From: JBEINZ01 sp040377825
Lineage (GTDB): Bacteria; Pseudomonadota; Alphaproteobacteria; Rhizobiales; Ancalomicrobiaceae
Reading direction: 5' to 3'
NCBI GenBank assembly: GCA_040377825.1
Contig: JBEINZ010000146.1
Coordinates: 1-8,056 of the forward strand
Length of the DNA stretch: 8,056 nucleotides
The notes under the pieces were generated by a model. The model was not told where the DNA came from. It ran no database searches and saw only the letters and a program-made list of their open reading frames with translations. Below are positions 1 to 8,056 of the stretch, piece after piece (the first letter of the stretch is position 1; the number at the start of each line of letters is the position of its first letter). The position numbers were made by a program, and so were the translations under genes.

Positions 1-550
1 CGCGCATTCCGATCGATGTGATCACCTCCGGAAGGGCGGATAGCCTGTTCCAGGCATCGCAGGCGGCATCGAGGATGTCGGCATAGGTCTCGAAGACCCT
101 GTTGGAGAGCCAGTTCGCTCGGAGATATTGCCAGACGTTCTCGACCGGGTTCAGTTCGGGTGAGCGCGACGGCTGCAGGATCATTGTCATGTTCTTCGCA
201 ACCTCGAGCTTTTCGGTGGTGTGCCAGCCGGCGCGATCGAGGAGGAGGACGGCGTGCGCGCCGCGCGCGACGGTACGGCCGATCTCGTCGAGATGGGCCT
301 GCATCGCCTTGGTGTCGGCGAAGGGCATGGCGAGCGCCGCGCCGACGCCGCGGGCCGGGCAGATGGCGCCGAACAGGTAGGCGCTCTCGTAGCGCTGGTC
401 GGCCGGCTGGCGAGGCCGGGTGCCGCGCCTGGCCCATTGGCGCACAATCCCGTTTTTCTGTCCGATCCGAGCCTCGTCCTGGAACCAGATCTCGATCGGC
501 TTGCCTTTCGGGATATGGCCGAGATGCACCTTCAGGGTCGCGGGGAAGTT
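1..550 (-). CDS. IS630 transposase, catalytic frame (DDE domain, ORF B; partial at window edge)
   Basis: I translated this frame by hand from the A7 run to the window edge and it has no stop. It carries the RNase H-like DDE transposase core: IEIWFQDEARIGQKNG with the first Asp, AVLLLDRAGWHTTEKLEV with the second Asp, and SPELNPVENVWQYL with the catalytic Glu, 31 residues after the second Asp. The C-terminal part ends at ITSIGMR at the edge, and by family comparison probably only a few residues are missing. There is no start codon near its beginning, so it should be made only by a -1 shift from the upstream frame (next codon AAC at 550-548). The fused protein would exceed 345 residues, the usual length for IS630 transposases. 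Intact catalytic motifs argue for an active or recently active copy. Confidence 0.85.
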
Positions 551-1041
551 TTTTTGAACGCCTCCAGGGTCTCGGCCTTCTGGCCGGGATGCCGCGGCCG
601 CGCGCTAATGTGCGAGAAGCCGGGTTTTCTCAGAATTTTGCCGACCGTGCGCTGGTGATAGACGACACCGAAGCGCTCCTCGATGACCTGCTTCAGGTCG
701 ACCCGGCGCCACCGGACGACGCCGTGTTTCGCCCGGTCCGGACCCGTCTCGACGATCTCGGCGAGTTCCGCGAGCTGCGCCTCCGTCAGCCGGCTCTCCG
801 GCCCAGGAGCGTATCGGTCTGTCAATCCGTCAGGCTCTTGTTCGTTGAACCGGTGCACCCAGTCGCGCAAGGTCTGTCGATCCATGCCGCCGATCCGCGC
901 GGCCTCCTTACGGCTCCGCCCCTCGAGAACCGCCGCAAGCGAAAGCAGCCTCCGACTCTGCTTGGCGTCCTTCGCACGCGCCGCCAAACGGCGCAGGTCG
1001 TCCACCAAATAATCAGTCCGGATCTTCACGGGTGCGGGCAT
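532..1041 (-). CDS. IS630 transposase, N-terminal frame (DNA-binding domain, ORF A)
   Basis: This 169-codon frame encodes the helix-turn-helix half of an IS630 transposase. Residues about 25-65 form the first HTH (LLSLAAVLEGRSRKEAARI, then GGMDRQTLRDWVHRFNE). A winged-helix segment follows around residues 90-150, with the family-typical KILRKPGFSHISARPRHP. The frame ends shortly after AFKK, where a run of seven A residues (plus-strand T run 549-555) is followed by a premature TGA. Reading one base back at the A run gives AFKKNFPATLKVHLG, the usual continuation in this family, so this frame is the first part of a longer fusion protein. Alone it would make a DNA-binding fragment that could act as a repressor of transposition, which is inferred. 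The ATG at 1039-1041 begins MPAPVKIRTDY, a typical start for the family. Confidence 0.85.
   Translation of the reverse strand: MPAPVKIRTDYLVDDLRRLAARAKDAKQSRRLLSLAAVLEGRSRKEAARIGGMDRQTLRDWVHRFNEQEPDGLTDRYAPGPESRLTEAQLAELAEIVETGPDRAKHGVVRWRRVDLKQVIEERFGVVYHQRTVGKILRKPGFSHISARPRHPGQKAETLEAFKKTSPRP
549..555 (-). promoter_or_regulatory. A7 slippery run, candidate -1 frameshift site of the IS630 transposase
   Basis: On the minus strand the codons are TTC AAA AAA ACT in frame 0. If the second AAA slips back by one it re-pairs perfectly with AAA, and the next codon becomes AAC, opening the catalytic frame. Adding one A by RNA polymerase slippage would have the same result. Both mechanisms are known for insertion sequences, including IS630 relatives. 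A simple one-base loss in a homopolymer (a dead copy or sequencing error) is the alternative. Confidence 0.6.
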
Positions 1042-1101
1042 GGCACGAACCCTCCCCGCGCCAAGGAATCACACCCAGAACGCTAAGGGAATCCACGTGA
1101 G

Positions 1102-1359
1102 TCACAAAACGAGGCCTTTGGTATTAGGCAACACGATGCGACGGGCACGTGACGACTGATAGCCAAAAGGCTCGAGGCCTTCCGCCTCGAAGACCGCTCG
1201 CGTTTCGGAGTCGACTTTCAAATAGAGAACATCATCCGCCACAAGACCGAACATTCCGGCCTCGCAAAAGACACCCCATCCGCTAAACATCCTTCGAAAG
1301 GTAACCCGCCCGAGCGGCGCCGAGAGCTCTTTTGAAAGCTCGACGAGCGCGCTCGACAT
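1102..1359 (-). pseudogene. TfoX N-terminal domain protein, 3' truncated by the IS630 insertion
   Basis: The product resembles the TfoX N-terminal domain family (small competence/DNA-transformation-associated domain; most stand-alone members have no known function). Visible family signatures are LSAPLGRVTFRRMFSGWGVF, MFGLVADDVLYLKVD and RAVFEAEGLEPFGY. Stand-alone members are usually about 105-120 residues and continue after the RR-hydrophobic strand with a tyrosine/proline-containing segment and a C-terminal helix. Here similarity stops at RRIVLP (near 1126) and a short unrelated tail to a TGA at 1102-1104 follows, probably read from the IS end. The gene lies directly after valS: a TTG at 1369-1371 overlaps the valS stop, but the ATG at 1357-1359 gives the better start. 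About 25-35 C-terminal residues should lie beyond the element, outside this window. Any remaining product lacks part of the fold. Confidence 0.7.
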
Positions 1360-1367
1360 CCGTGCGG

Positions 1368-4229
<2,862 letters not shown>

Positions 4230-4270
4230 GCTGACTGGTACCCGGGTTGATCTGGACGCTAGAGCCTGTC

Positions 4271-4297
4271 TCGTTCGGATTGAACCGATCCGAACGA
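4271..4297. repeat. Perfect 10-bp inverted repeat upstream of valS
   Basis: The arms TCGTTCGGAT (4271-4280) and ATCCGAACGA (4288-4297) are exact reverse complements separated by 7 bases. The repeat ends 41 bp downstream-to-upstream of the mapped edge of the valS start region, within the popZ-valS gap. In the direction of valS transcription no T-run follows the stem, so it is not a standard intrinsic terminator; a T-run precedes it. It could be a REP-like dispersed palindrome, an operator, or a leader hairpin of valS. Confidence 0.6.
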
Positions 4298-4335
4298 AAA
4301 GCACCGGCTCAAGGAATAGCCCCAGAGCTCATCGA

Positions 4336-4354
4336 CGCAAGTTAAAGTCTTGCG
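4336..4354. repeat. Short 6-bp hairpin in the popZ-valS gap
   Basis: Arms CGCAAG (4336-4341) and CTTGCG (4349-4354) flank a 7-base AT-rich loop. The rest of the 238-base gap between popZ and valS (4230-4467) shows no coding signal I trust and no recognisable RNA. A role in popZ transcript ending is possible but no T-run follows on the minus strand. Confidence 0.25.
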
Positions 4355-4467
4355 ATGCGCCGATTGCGCTAACGGCAGGAGTTTGATCGCGACCACGCCG
4401 ATAAGCCCGACGAGCCATCGAGTGTCAACCCGCTTGCGACAGGGCCATCCCGGACGTGATTGCACGC

Positions 4468-5088
4468 TCAGCGGCTGCGCGAAACGCGCTCGATTTCCGC
4501 GCGCACCATGCGCTCCACCATGCTCGGAAGGCTTTTGTCGAGCCACTCCTTCAACATGGGACGAAGCATGTCCTGGACGAGGTCTTCCAGCGTACGGGAG
4601 TTCTTGCTGAGCAAAGTCATCGCGAGGCTATCGAAGGCCGCGCCCACCACTTGATCGGTGGCTTCGGACACGAGCCGAAGCGGCTCCGGATCTGGCGCGG
4701 GCGGGCGTGGCGTCGGGCGCATCGGTGCGGGCTCGAACTTCTGGGGCGATGGCCGCGCAGGCTTTGGGGCGGGCGCGGGTTCGGAAAACGTTAGATCGGT
4801 ATCTTCGTCGACAATCTGCAAATGAGCGCTTTTGTCGATCGCATCTTCCGTTAAGGTCAAGATATCGGCGTCCTCGCTCTCATCCTCGACGTCGTCATAG
4901 GGCGCGGCTTCGGAAAATAGCTTGTCGAGATCTTCCTCGCTGACGGTTTCAGTGGGCGGGGCGACAGCCACCGCAGCAACGGCCTTCAGCGGCGAGGCAA
5001 ACGGCGGTTTGTCCTCATCCGCTATGATTCGGCGGATCGAAGCCAAGATCTCCTCCATCGAGGGTTCCTGTGCTTGAACCTTGGCCAT
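4468..5088 (-). CDS. popZ: Polar organizing protein PopZ (DUF2497 family)
   Basis: PopZ forms a polymeric scaffold at cell poles that tethers the chromosome partition machinery and recruits cell-cycle regulators in Caulobacter and relatives. This 206-residue protein has the three-part plan of the family. The conserved N-terminal partner-binding helix is at residues 10-26 (MEEILASIRRIIADED). A disordered acidic then proline-rich middle spans about 27-155. The C-terminal helical oligomerisation region is at 161-206 (LEDLVQDMLRPMLKEWLDKS, ending RVSRSR). The start at 5086-5088 is set by this N-terminus and by a strong GGGGGA ribosome-binding site a few bases upstream; the longer open frame to 5286 has no family character. 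The neighbours tolC upstream and valS downstream match the order I recall around Caulobacter popZ. The function is inferred from family and context. Confidence 0.9.
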   Translation of the reverse strand: MAKVQAQEPSMEEILASIRRIIADEDKPPFASPLKAVAAVAVAPPTETVSEEDLDKLFSEAAPYDDVEDESEDADILTLTEDAIDKSAHLQIVDEDTDLTFSEPAPAPKPARPSPQKFEPAPMRPTPRPPAPDPEPLRLVSEATDQVVGAAFDSLAMTLLSKNSRTLEDLVQDMLRPMLKEWLDKSLPSMVERMVRAEIERVSRSR

Positions 5089-5276
5089 GAGGTCCCCCGA
5101 GAAAATCCGTCCGACGTCGAAACAACGACGATCGGTCCATCCGTCGCCGCTATCGCGTCCGCAACGAATCAAGCCGATCCCCGACTCGCGCAATGGAAAG
5201 TCTATACGGGATAGTGCTTTGCGGGAAAGTGCTGGATCAGGTCGCACCGAGTTATCCCCGGATCCGGCGTAAGGTG

Positions 5277-5295
5277 GCGAGGACATTATCCTCGC
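5277..5295. repeat. 7-bp hairpin just after the tolC-family stop
   Basis: Arms GCGAGGA (5277-5283) and TCCTCGC (5289-5295) with a 5-base loop lie 8 bases beyond the stop codon of the TolC-family gene in the direction of transcription. There is no following T-run, so it is at best a weak or Rho-assisted 3' end or an RNA-stabilising stem. The rest of the 215-base gap to popZ (5089-5303) presumably contains the popZ promoter, but I could not place -35/-10 boxes with confidence. Confidence 0.35.
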
Positions 5296-5303
5296 TGATC
5301 TCT

Positions 5304-6647
5304 TTACCGACCGTCAGGTGTCCGCAGGCCAATCCAAAGATCACGAACCTGCTCGTAATGTTCTTGCGGCCGATACTTGACGGCGGGAAGCCGGAGGTTG
5401 TCGCTATCGAGGCGACCGATCGAGGCGGTCAGCGAGAACGCGGCGACAATTCTGTTGCGCTCAGCTTGAATGAGCGTGATTTGCGCGGTGGTGAGGTCGG
5501 TTTGCGCGTTCAACACATCGAGCGTGGTGCGTTGCCCGACGCGCTGCTCTTCAATAACGCCCTCGAGGGCGAGTTGCGCGGCGGCGACCTGAGCCTTGGC
5601 AGCGGTGATCGATGCGGTGGACGATTCCAGCTGCCCCCAGTTGGAGACAACAGCGGCGCGAACTTGATCGCGATTCACGTCCGACTGAATGCGCGCGGTT
5701 CCGAGCTGTTCCTTGGACTGGCGAATGCGCGCGTATTCCGCGCCGCCTTGATAGATCGGAACCGTCACGTTCAGACCAATCTGCGCCTGGTTAAGCACCG
5801 GGACGCTTTGATCCCATGAGCGCGATACCGAACCCTGCAGATTCAGCCTCGGTAATAGCTCCGCTTCAAGGACCTTCACGTTAAAGGAGGCCACGTCGAT
5901 ATTCTGAACGCTGGCCTTGATTGCCGGGTGCTCGTTTTGCGAGGTGCTTAAGGCAAGATCGATCGACTTCGGTATGAACCGCTCGATCGGGTAAGAGCCG
6001 GTCAGCTTGGCCGGCTCCACGCCAACCACTTGGCGATAGGTCGCGCGCGAGCTGGACACGTTGGCCTTGGCAAAATTCAGCTGCGAGATCGATTGCTGCA
6101 AGCGCGCTTCCGCCTGCGCCACATCCGTCTTCGTGCCTTCGCCGACGTTGAAGCGGTCCTTCGCGGCGCGTACCTGTTCGACAAAGAACTTGACGTCCGT
6201 TTCACGCAGCGCCGCGACCGACGTGTCGCGGATCACATCCACGAAGGCGGTCGCCGCATCCAGCAGCACCGTCTGCTCGGTATTGCGAAGCGACTCGCGC
6301 TGGGCGCGGACAGACGCCTCGGAGGCCTGCACCTGATTGGCGGTCTGAAACCCGTTGAAGATGGGCTGCACCAGATTGAGCGAGATCGAAGCAGGGCGCG
6401 AATCCCGACGGATCGAACCCGACTGGGATTCGAATCCATAGCTTCCGGAAGCCGATATCTGCGGCCGATATCCAGAGATTGCGATTCCGACACCCTCGTC
6501 GGTCGCGCGCCCGACCGAACGAGCCGAATTCAATGTCGGATTATTGGAATAAGCTAAAGCAAGACTTTCTGTCAGCGACTGCGCAGACGCTGCTTGGCTC
6601 GCCATGAGTAAAGCGACGATTGCGGCCCCAGATTGTGCAAATCGCAT
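5304..6647 (-). CDS. tolC: TolC-family outer membrane efflux/type I secretion channel
   Basis: This protein is an outer membrane factor that forms the trimeric exit duct for type I secretion or RND/MFS efflux pumps. The 447-residue product begins with a Sec signal peptide, MRFAQSGAAIVALLMASQAA, with a likely cut after ASA at residue 22. Two repeated OEP halves follow, each of long coiled-coil helices rich in Ala, Gln and Ser (for example VAQAEARLQQSISQLNFAKA and IEEQRVGQRTTLDVLNAQTD). The C-terminus, with RPQEHYEQVRDLWIGLRTPDGR as its end, is typical of alphaproteobacterial members. The ATG at 6645-6647 is preferred over the GTG at 6656 and ATG at 6653 because AAGGG is then about 8 bases upstream. 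No inner membrane or periplasmic adaptor partner is adjacent, which is common for a shared channel. Whether it serves efflux, secretion or both cannot be told. Confidence 0.93.
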   Translation of the reverse strand: MRFAQSGAAIVALLMASQAASAQSLTESLALAYSNNPTLNSARSVGRATDEGVGIAISGYRPQISASGSYGFESQSGSIRRDSRPASISLNLVQPIFNGFQTANQVQASEASVRAQRESLRNTEQTVLLDAATAFVDVIRDTSVAALRETDVKFFVEQVRAAKDRFNVGEGTKTDVAQAEARLQQSISQLNFAKANVSSSRATYRQVVGVEPAKLTGSYPIERFIPKSIDLALSTSQNEHPAIKASVQNIDVASFNVKVLEAELLPRLNLQGSVSRSWDQSVPVLNQAQIGLNVTVPIYQGGAEYARIRQSKEQLGTARIQSDVNRDQVRAAVVSNWGQLESSTASITAAKAQVAAAQLALEGVIEEQRVGQRTTLDVLNAQTDLTTAQITLIQAERNRIVAAFSLTASIGRLDSDNLRLPAVKYRPQEHYEQVRDLWIGLRTPDGR

Positions 6648-6694
6648 CCCCATCACCCTTAACTCTCTGCCAAGCCGAGCGGACGACCCGACAA

Positions 6695-6722
6695 GCTATG
6701 ACCAACCTATACCTGTCATAGC
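6695..6722. promoter_or_regulatory. 8-bp inverted repeat upstream of the tolC-family gene, candidate operator
   Basis: GCTATGAC (6695-6702) and GTCATAGC (6715-6722) are perfect reverse complements with a 12-base AT-rich spacer, starting 47 bases upstream of the chosen tolC start. Dyads of this size in front of efflux-channel genes are often regulator binding sites, but a leader RNA hairpin is equally possible. No regulator gene is adjacent. The remaining part of the 196-base gap (6648-6843) shows nothing else I can support. Confidence 0.4.
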
Positions 6723-6843
6723 CGGGACTCTCACGGTTGTGGGATACGATACTGCGACGATCGAGGTGACGAAGGGTCATTTATCGGCCAGTGAGGCACG
6801 ACGGCAACATCCTGGGTAGTTTCTGCAAGGTTCAAGTGTACCG

Positions 6844-7515
6844 TCAGAATTGAAAAGCCGGTTTCATTTCGAAACCCGGTAATGCCTTGGCCGCGCAGTT
6901 GAATACGGCACGGCCGGTGACATCGGCGCCCGTACGAACATAGAGCATGGCGCGAGCGGACGGACCGTGACCTTCGACCACGACCAAACGGCCGCGCTCC
7001 GCGAGTTGAGCGGGCAAGGCAGGCGGCATGACGCTGACGGCGCCGACAAACAAAATCACGTCGTAGGGCGCGCCGGCGGGTGCACCATCGATCAGCGGCG
7101 CGGAAACGATCTCGATATTGGCAAGCCCCAGCTGGGCAAGGGCCTGTTTCGCGGTCGCAACAAGCCCCACGTCCTCCTCCAGCGCCACCACCGATTTCGC
7201 AAGGCTGCCGACGACGGCGGCCGCATAACCGCTGGCTGCACCGACGACCAGAACCTTGTCGGTGGCTTGAATGGCCGCGAGTTGGACGAGGCGCGCGAAG
7301 GGCGCCGGCTGCATGAGATAGCGCGGGGGCTGGCCTGCCGATCCGTTCGTCAACTCAAGATGACGATCGATATAGGCGAGCTGTTGGAGGTCCGCCGGCA
7401 CAAAGAGTTCGCGCGGCACTTCGCCAAGAACATCAAGCAGCCGCAGGTCCGTCACGTCGCTCGGGCGGATCTGGTTGTCCAACATGGTCAGGCGCTGGGC
7501 GGCGAAATCGGTCAT
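6844..7515 (-). CDS. Protein-L-isoaspartate O-methyltransferase family protein (divergent Pcm)
   Basis: The 223-residue product is a class I SAM-dependent methyltransferase of the Pcm family, which repairs isoaspartyl residues in damaged proteins. The SAM-binding motif I appears as VLVVGAASGYAAAVVG (residues 88-103), followed by VVALEED (109-115) as the acidic loop. The N-terminus contains MLDNQIRPSDVTD and RELFVP, as in the alphaproteobacterial branch. The substrate-side motif GQTIS-x-P of canonical Pcm enzymes is not seen; the matching place reads GQPPRYLMQP near 61-70, and motif I lacks the usual acidic-Gly-Thr pattern. Substrate and activity are therefore uncertain. The start at 7513-7515 follows a GGGGGA ribosome-binding site; the upstream extension to 7620 looks non-coding. 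It precedes tolC and popZ in the order I recall as conserved in this class. Confidence 0.85.
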   Translation of the reverse strand: MTDFAAQRLTMLDNQIRPSDVTDLRLLDVLGEVPRELFVPADLQQLAYIDRHLELTNGSAGQPPRYLMQPAPFARLVQLAAIQATDKVLVVGAASGYAAAVVGSLAKSVVALEEDVGLVATAKQALAQLGLANIEIVSAPLIDGAPAGAPYDVILFVGAVSVMPPALPAQLAERGRLVVVEGHGPSARAMLYVRTGADVTGRAVFNCAAKALPGFEMKPAFQF

Positions 7516-7636
7516 GGGGTCCCCCGAGGCTCCGCGGATCTGACGGTTCAATAATGCCCGCCCCCACGCCGCACAAGAGGCATCCGCGCGCCAATGCCGA
7601 GGCCGAGCGCGCGATTTCAACCAAAATCATGGAGTG

Positions 7637-7710
7637 TGGAGGCCTCGCCCGGAATCGAACCGGGGTTCACGGATTTGCAGTCCGCTGCGTGACCACTCCG
7701 CCACGAGGCC
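7637..7710 (-). tRNA. tRNA-Cys (GCA anticodon)
   Basis: The minus strand folds as a full cloverleaf. The acceptor stem is GGCCTCG with CGAGGCC, the T arm is CCCGG-TTCGATT-CCGGG, and the anticodon loop CTGCAAA gives anticodon GCA. The discriminator base is U73, the cysteine identity base, followed by an encoded CCA at 7637-7639. It lies between pncB (44 bases away) and the pcm-like gene. No defects are visible. The 121 bases between it and the pcm-like start (7516-7636) hold nothing else I recognise. Confidence 0.97.
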
Positions 7711-7754
7711 ATGCGCGGATCGTTAGACGATGCAAGGGCCTTAGGCAAGCGCGT

Positions 7755-8056
7755 TCAAACTTCCACCGGTCGTTCGACCATGCCTTCGTCACCGAAAACG
7801 CGGCGATAACGTTGAAGTGCGTCAGCCGGGCCGCTGGTCTTGTTGATATTGTCGGAAAGCTTGATGGCCGGGCGGCCGTTCGCCGAGATGACTTTACAGA
7901 CGATCGAGATCGGAGCCAGCCGATCATCGGTGCCATCGGGAGCGCAGCCTCGGAAATCGTTGGTGAGATTCGTGCCCCAACCGATCGAGACCCCAGCGCG
8001 GCCGCGCAGAAGGCGAACCGATTCTTCTATGGAATCAATATCCATTCCATCCGACA
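7755..8056 (-). CDS. pncB: Nicotinate phosphoribosyltransferase, C-terminal part (5' end beyond window)
   Basis: This is the last roughly 100 residues of a nicotinate phosphoribosyltransferase, which converts nicotinate and PRPP to nicotinate mononucleotide in NAD salvage. The frame is open through the right edge, and SDGMDIDSIEES lies at the edge. Family features seen are VSIGWGTNLTNDF, the PISIVCKVISANGRPAIKLSDN strand block (in two parts: PISIVCKV and NGRPAIKLSDN), and a C-terminal segment ending ERPVEV. GWGTNLTND and KLSDN are conserved near the phosphate-binding side of the barrel in this family. The catalytic and ATP-coupling histidine regions lie outside the window. The stop at 7755-7757 is followed 44 bases later by tRNA-Cys with no clear terminator between. 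Confidence 0.9.
   Translation of the reverse strand, partial: SDGMDIDSIEESVRLLRGRAGVSIGWGTNLTNDFRGCAPDGTDDRLAPISIVCKVISANGRPAIKLSDNINKTSGPADALQRYRRVFGDEGMVERPVEV

Larger units (their letters stand above)
1..1121 (-). mobile_element. IS630-family insertion sequence (right part; continues past the left window edge)
   Basis: This element encodes an IS630-family (Tc1/mariner superfamily) DDE transposase in two overlapping frames on the minus strand. Its transposase-upstream terminus is placed near 1121 because the TfoX-like protein on the right stops resembling its family there, and the dinucleotide TA, the target that IS630 elements duplicate, sits at 1122-1123 (another is at 1125-1126). The leader between this end and the transposase ATG is about 80 bp. 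It holds two similar blocks, AAGGAATCACAC at 1063-1074 and AAGGGAATCCAC near 1085-1096, which could be terminal transposase-binding repeats. The other end lies outside the window, so the inverted repeat pair and the TA duplication cannot be confirmed. A closer boundary at the TA at 1084-1085 is a less favoured alternative. Confidence 0.75.

Noticed and set aside
187..447. Minus-strand open frame starting MCANGP inside the transposase
   Set aside because: It is the third frame; the DDE motifs are in another frame that runs without stops to the window edge.
160..1086. Long plus-strand open frame (308 codons) opposite the transposase
   Set aside because: It is antisense to an IS630 transposase with clear HTH and DDE motifs; its arginine-rich composition is a GC artefact.
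4230..4304. Longer valS start, adding 25 residues
   Set aside because: The family N-terminus begins at MLEKTFDAAAVEP; the extension crosses part of the intergenic palindrome region and has no family character.
4230..4467. T-box riboswitch or small RNA in front of valS
   Set aside because: I see no T-box sequence, specifier-loop architecture or terminator pair, and T-box control is not typical of this bacterial class.
5089..5286. Longer popZ start, adding 66 residues
   Set aside because: The extension does not resemble PopZ N-termini, and a strong ribosome-binding site directly precedes the ATG at 5088.
5277..5295. Intrinsic terminator of the tolC-family gene
   Set aside because: The stem is good but short and no T-run follows on the minus strand, so it is listed only as a hairpin.

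Overview
The window looks like an alphaproteobacterial chromosome, most likely Hyphomicrobiales (a Methylocystaceae/Beijerinckiaceae-like lineage is a guess). The reasons are high GC, a PopZ/DUF2497 protein with the N- and C-terminal signatures of that alphaproteobacterial family, and the gene order pcm - tolC - popZ - valS. Every gene I can support is on the minus strand, so transcription runs from the right edge to the left.

Layout in order of transcription: the 3' end of nicotinate phosphoribosyltransferase (pncB, entering from the right edge); tRNA-Cys(GCA) with an encoded CCA end; a divergent protein-L-isoaspartate O-methyltransferase family gene; a TolC-family outer membrane channel with a signal peptide; popZ, the polar organizing protein; valS, a full-length valyl-tRNA synthetase; a TfoX N-terminal domain gene whose 3' end is lost; and an IS630-family insertion sequence that runs off the left edge. 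The gaps between genes are all under 300 bases. They hold several inverted repeats but no convincing intrinsic terminator.

The core genes serve housekeeping roles: NAD salvage, Cys and Val decoding, outer membrane export and pole organisation. They do not form one pathway, and with gaps of roughly 120-240 bp most probably have their own leaders or promoters. Only valS and the tfoX-like gene are directly abutted.

The accessory part is at the left. The IS630 transposase is split into two frames at a run of seven A residues, and a -1 shift there restores a complete DDE transposase, so programmed frameshifting or transcriptional slippage is more likely than decay. The element appears to have inserted at a TA dinucleotide inside the tfoX-like gene. 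The most unusual internal feature is an AT-rich patch of about 130 bp (34% GC by my count) inside the GC-rich valS. It stays in frame and falls between the CP1 editing domain and the DVLDTW motif, which suggests a foreign or recombined insert. I saw no phage, CRISPR, toxin-antitoxin or defence system here.
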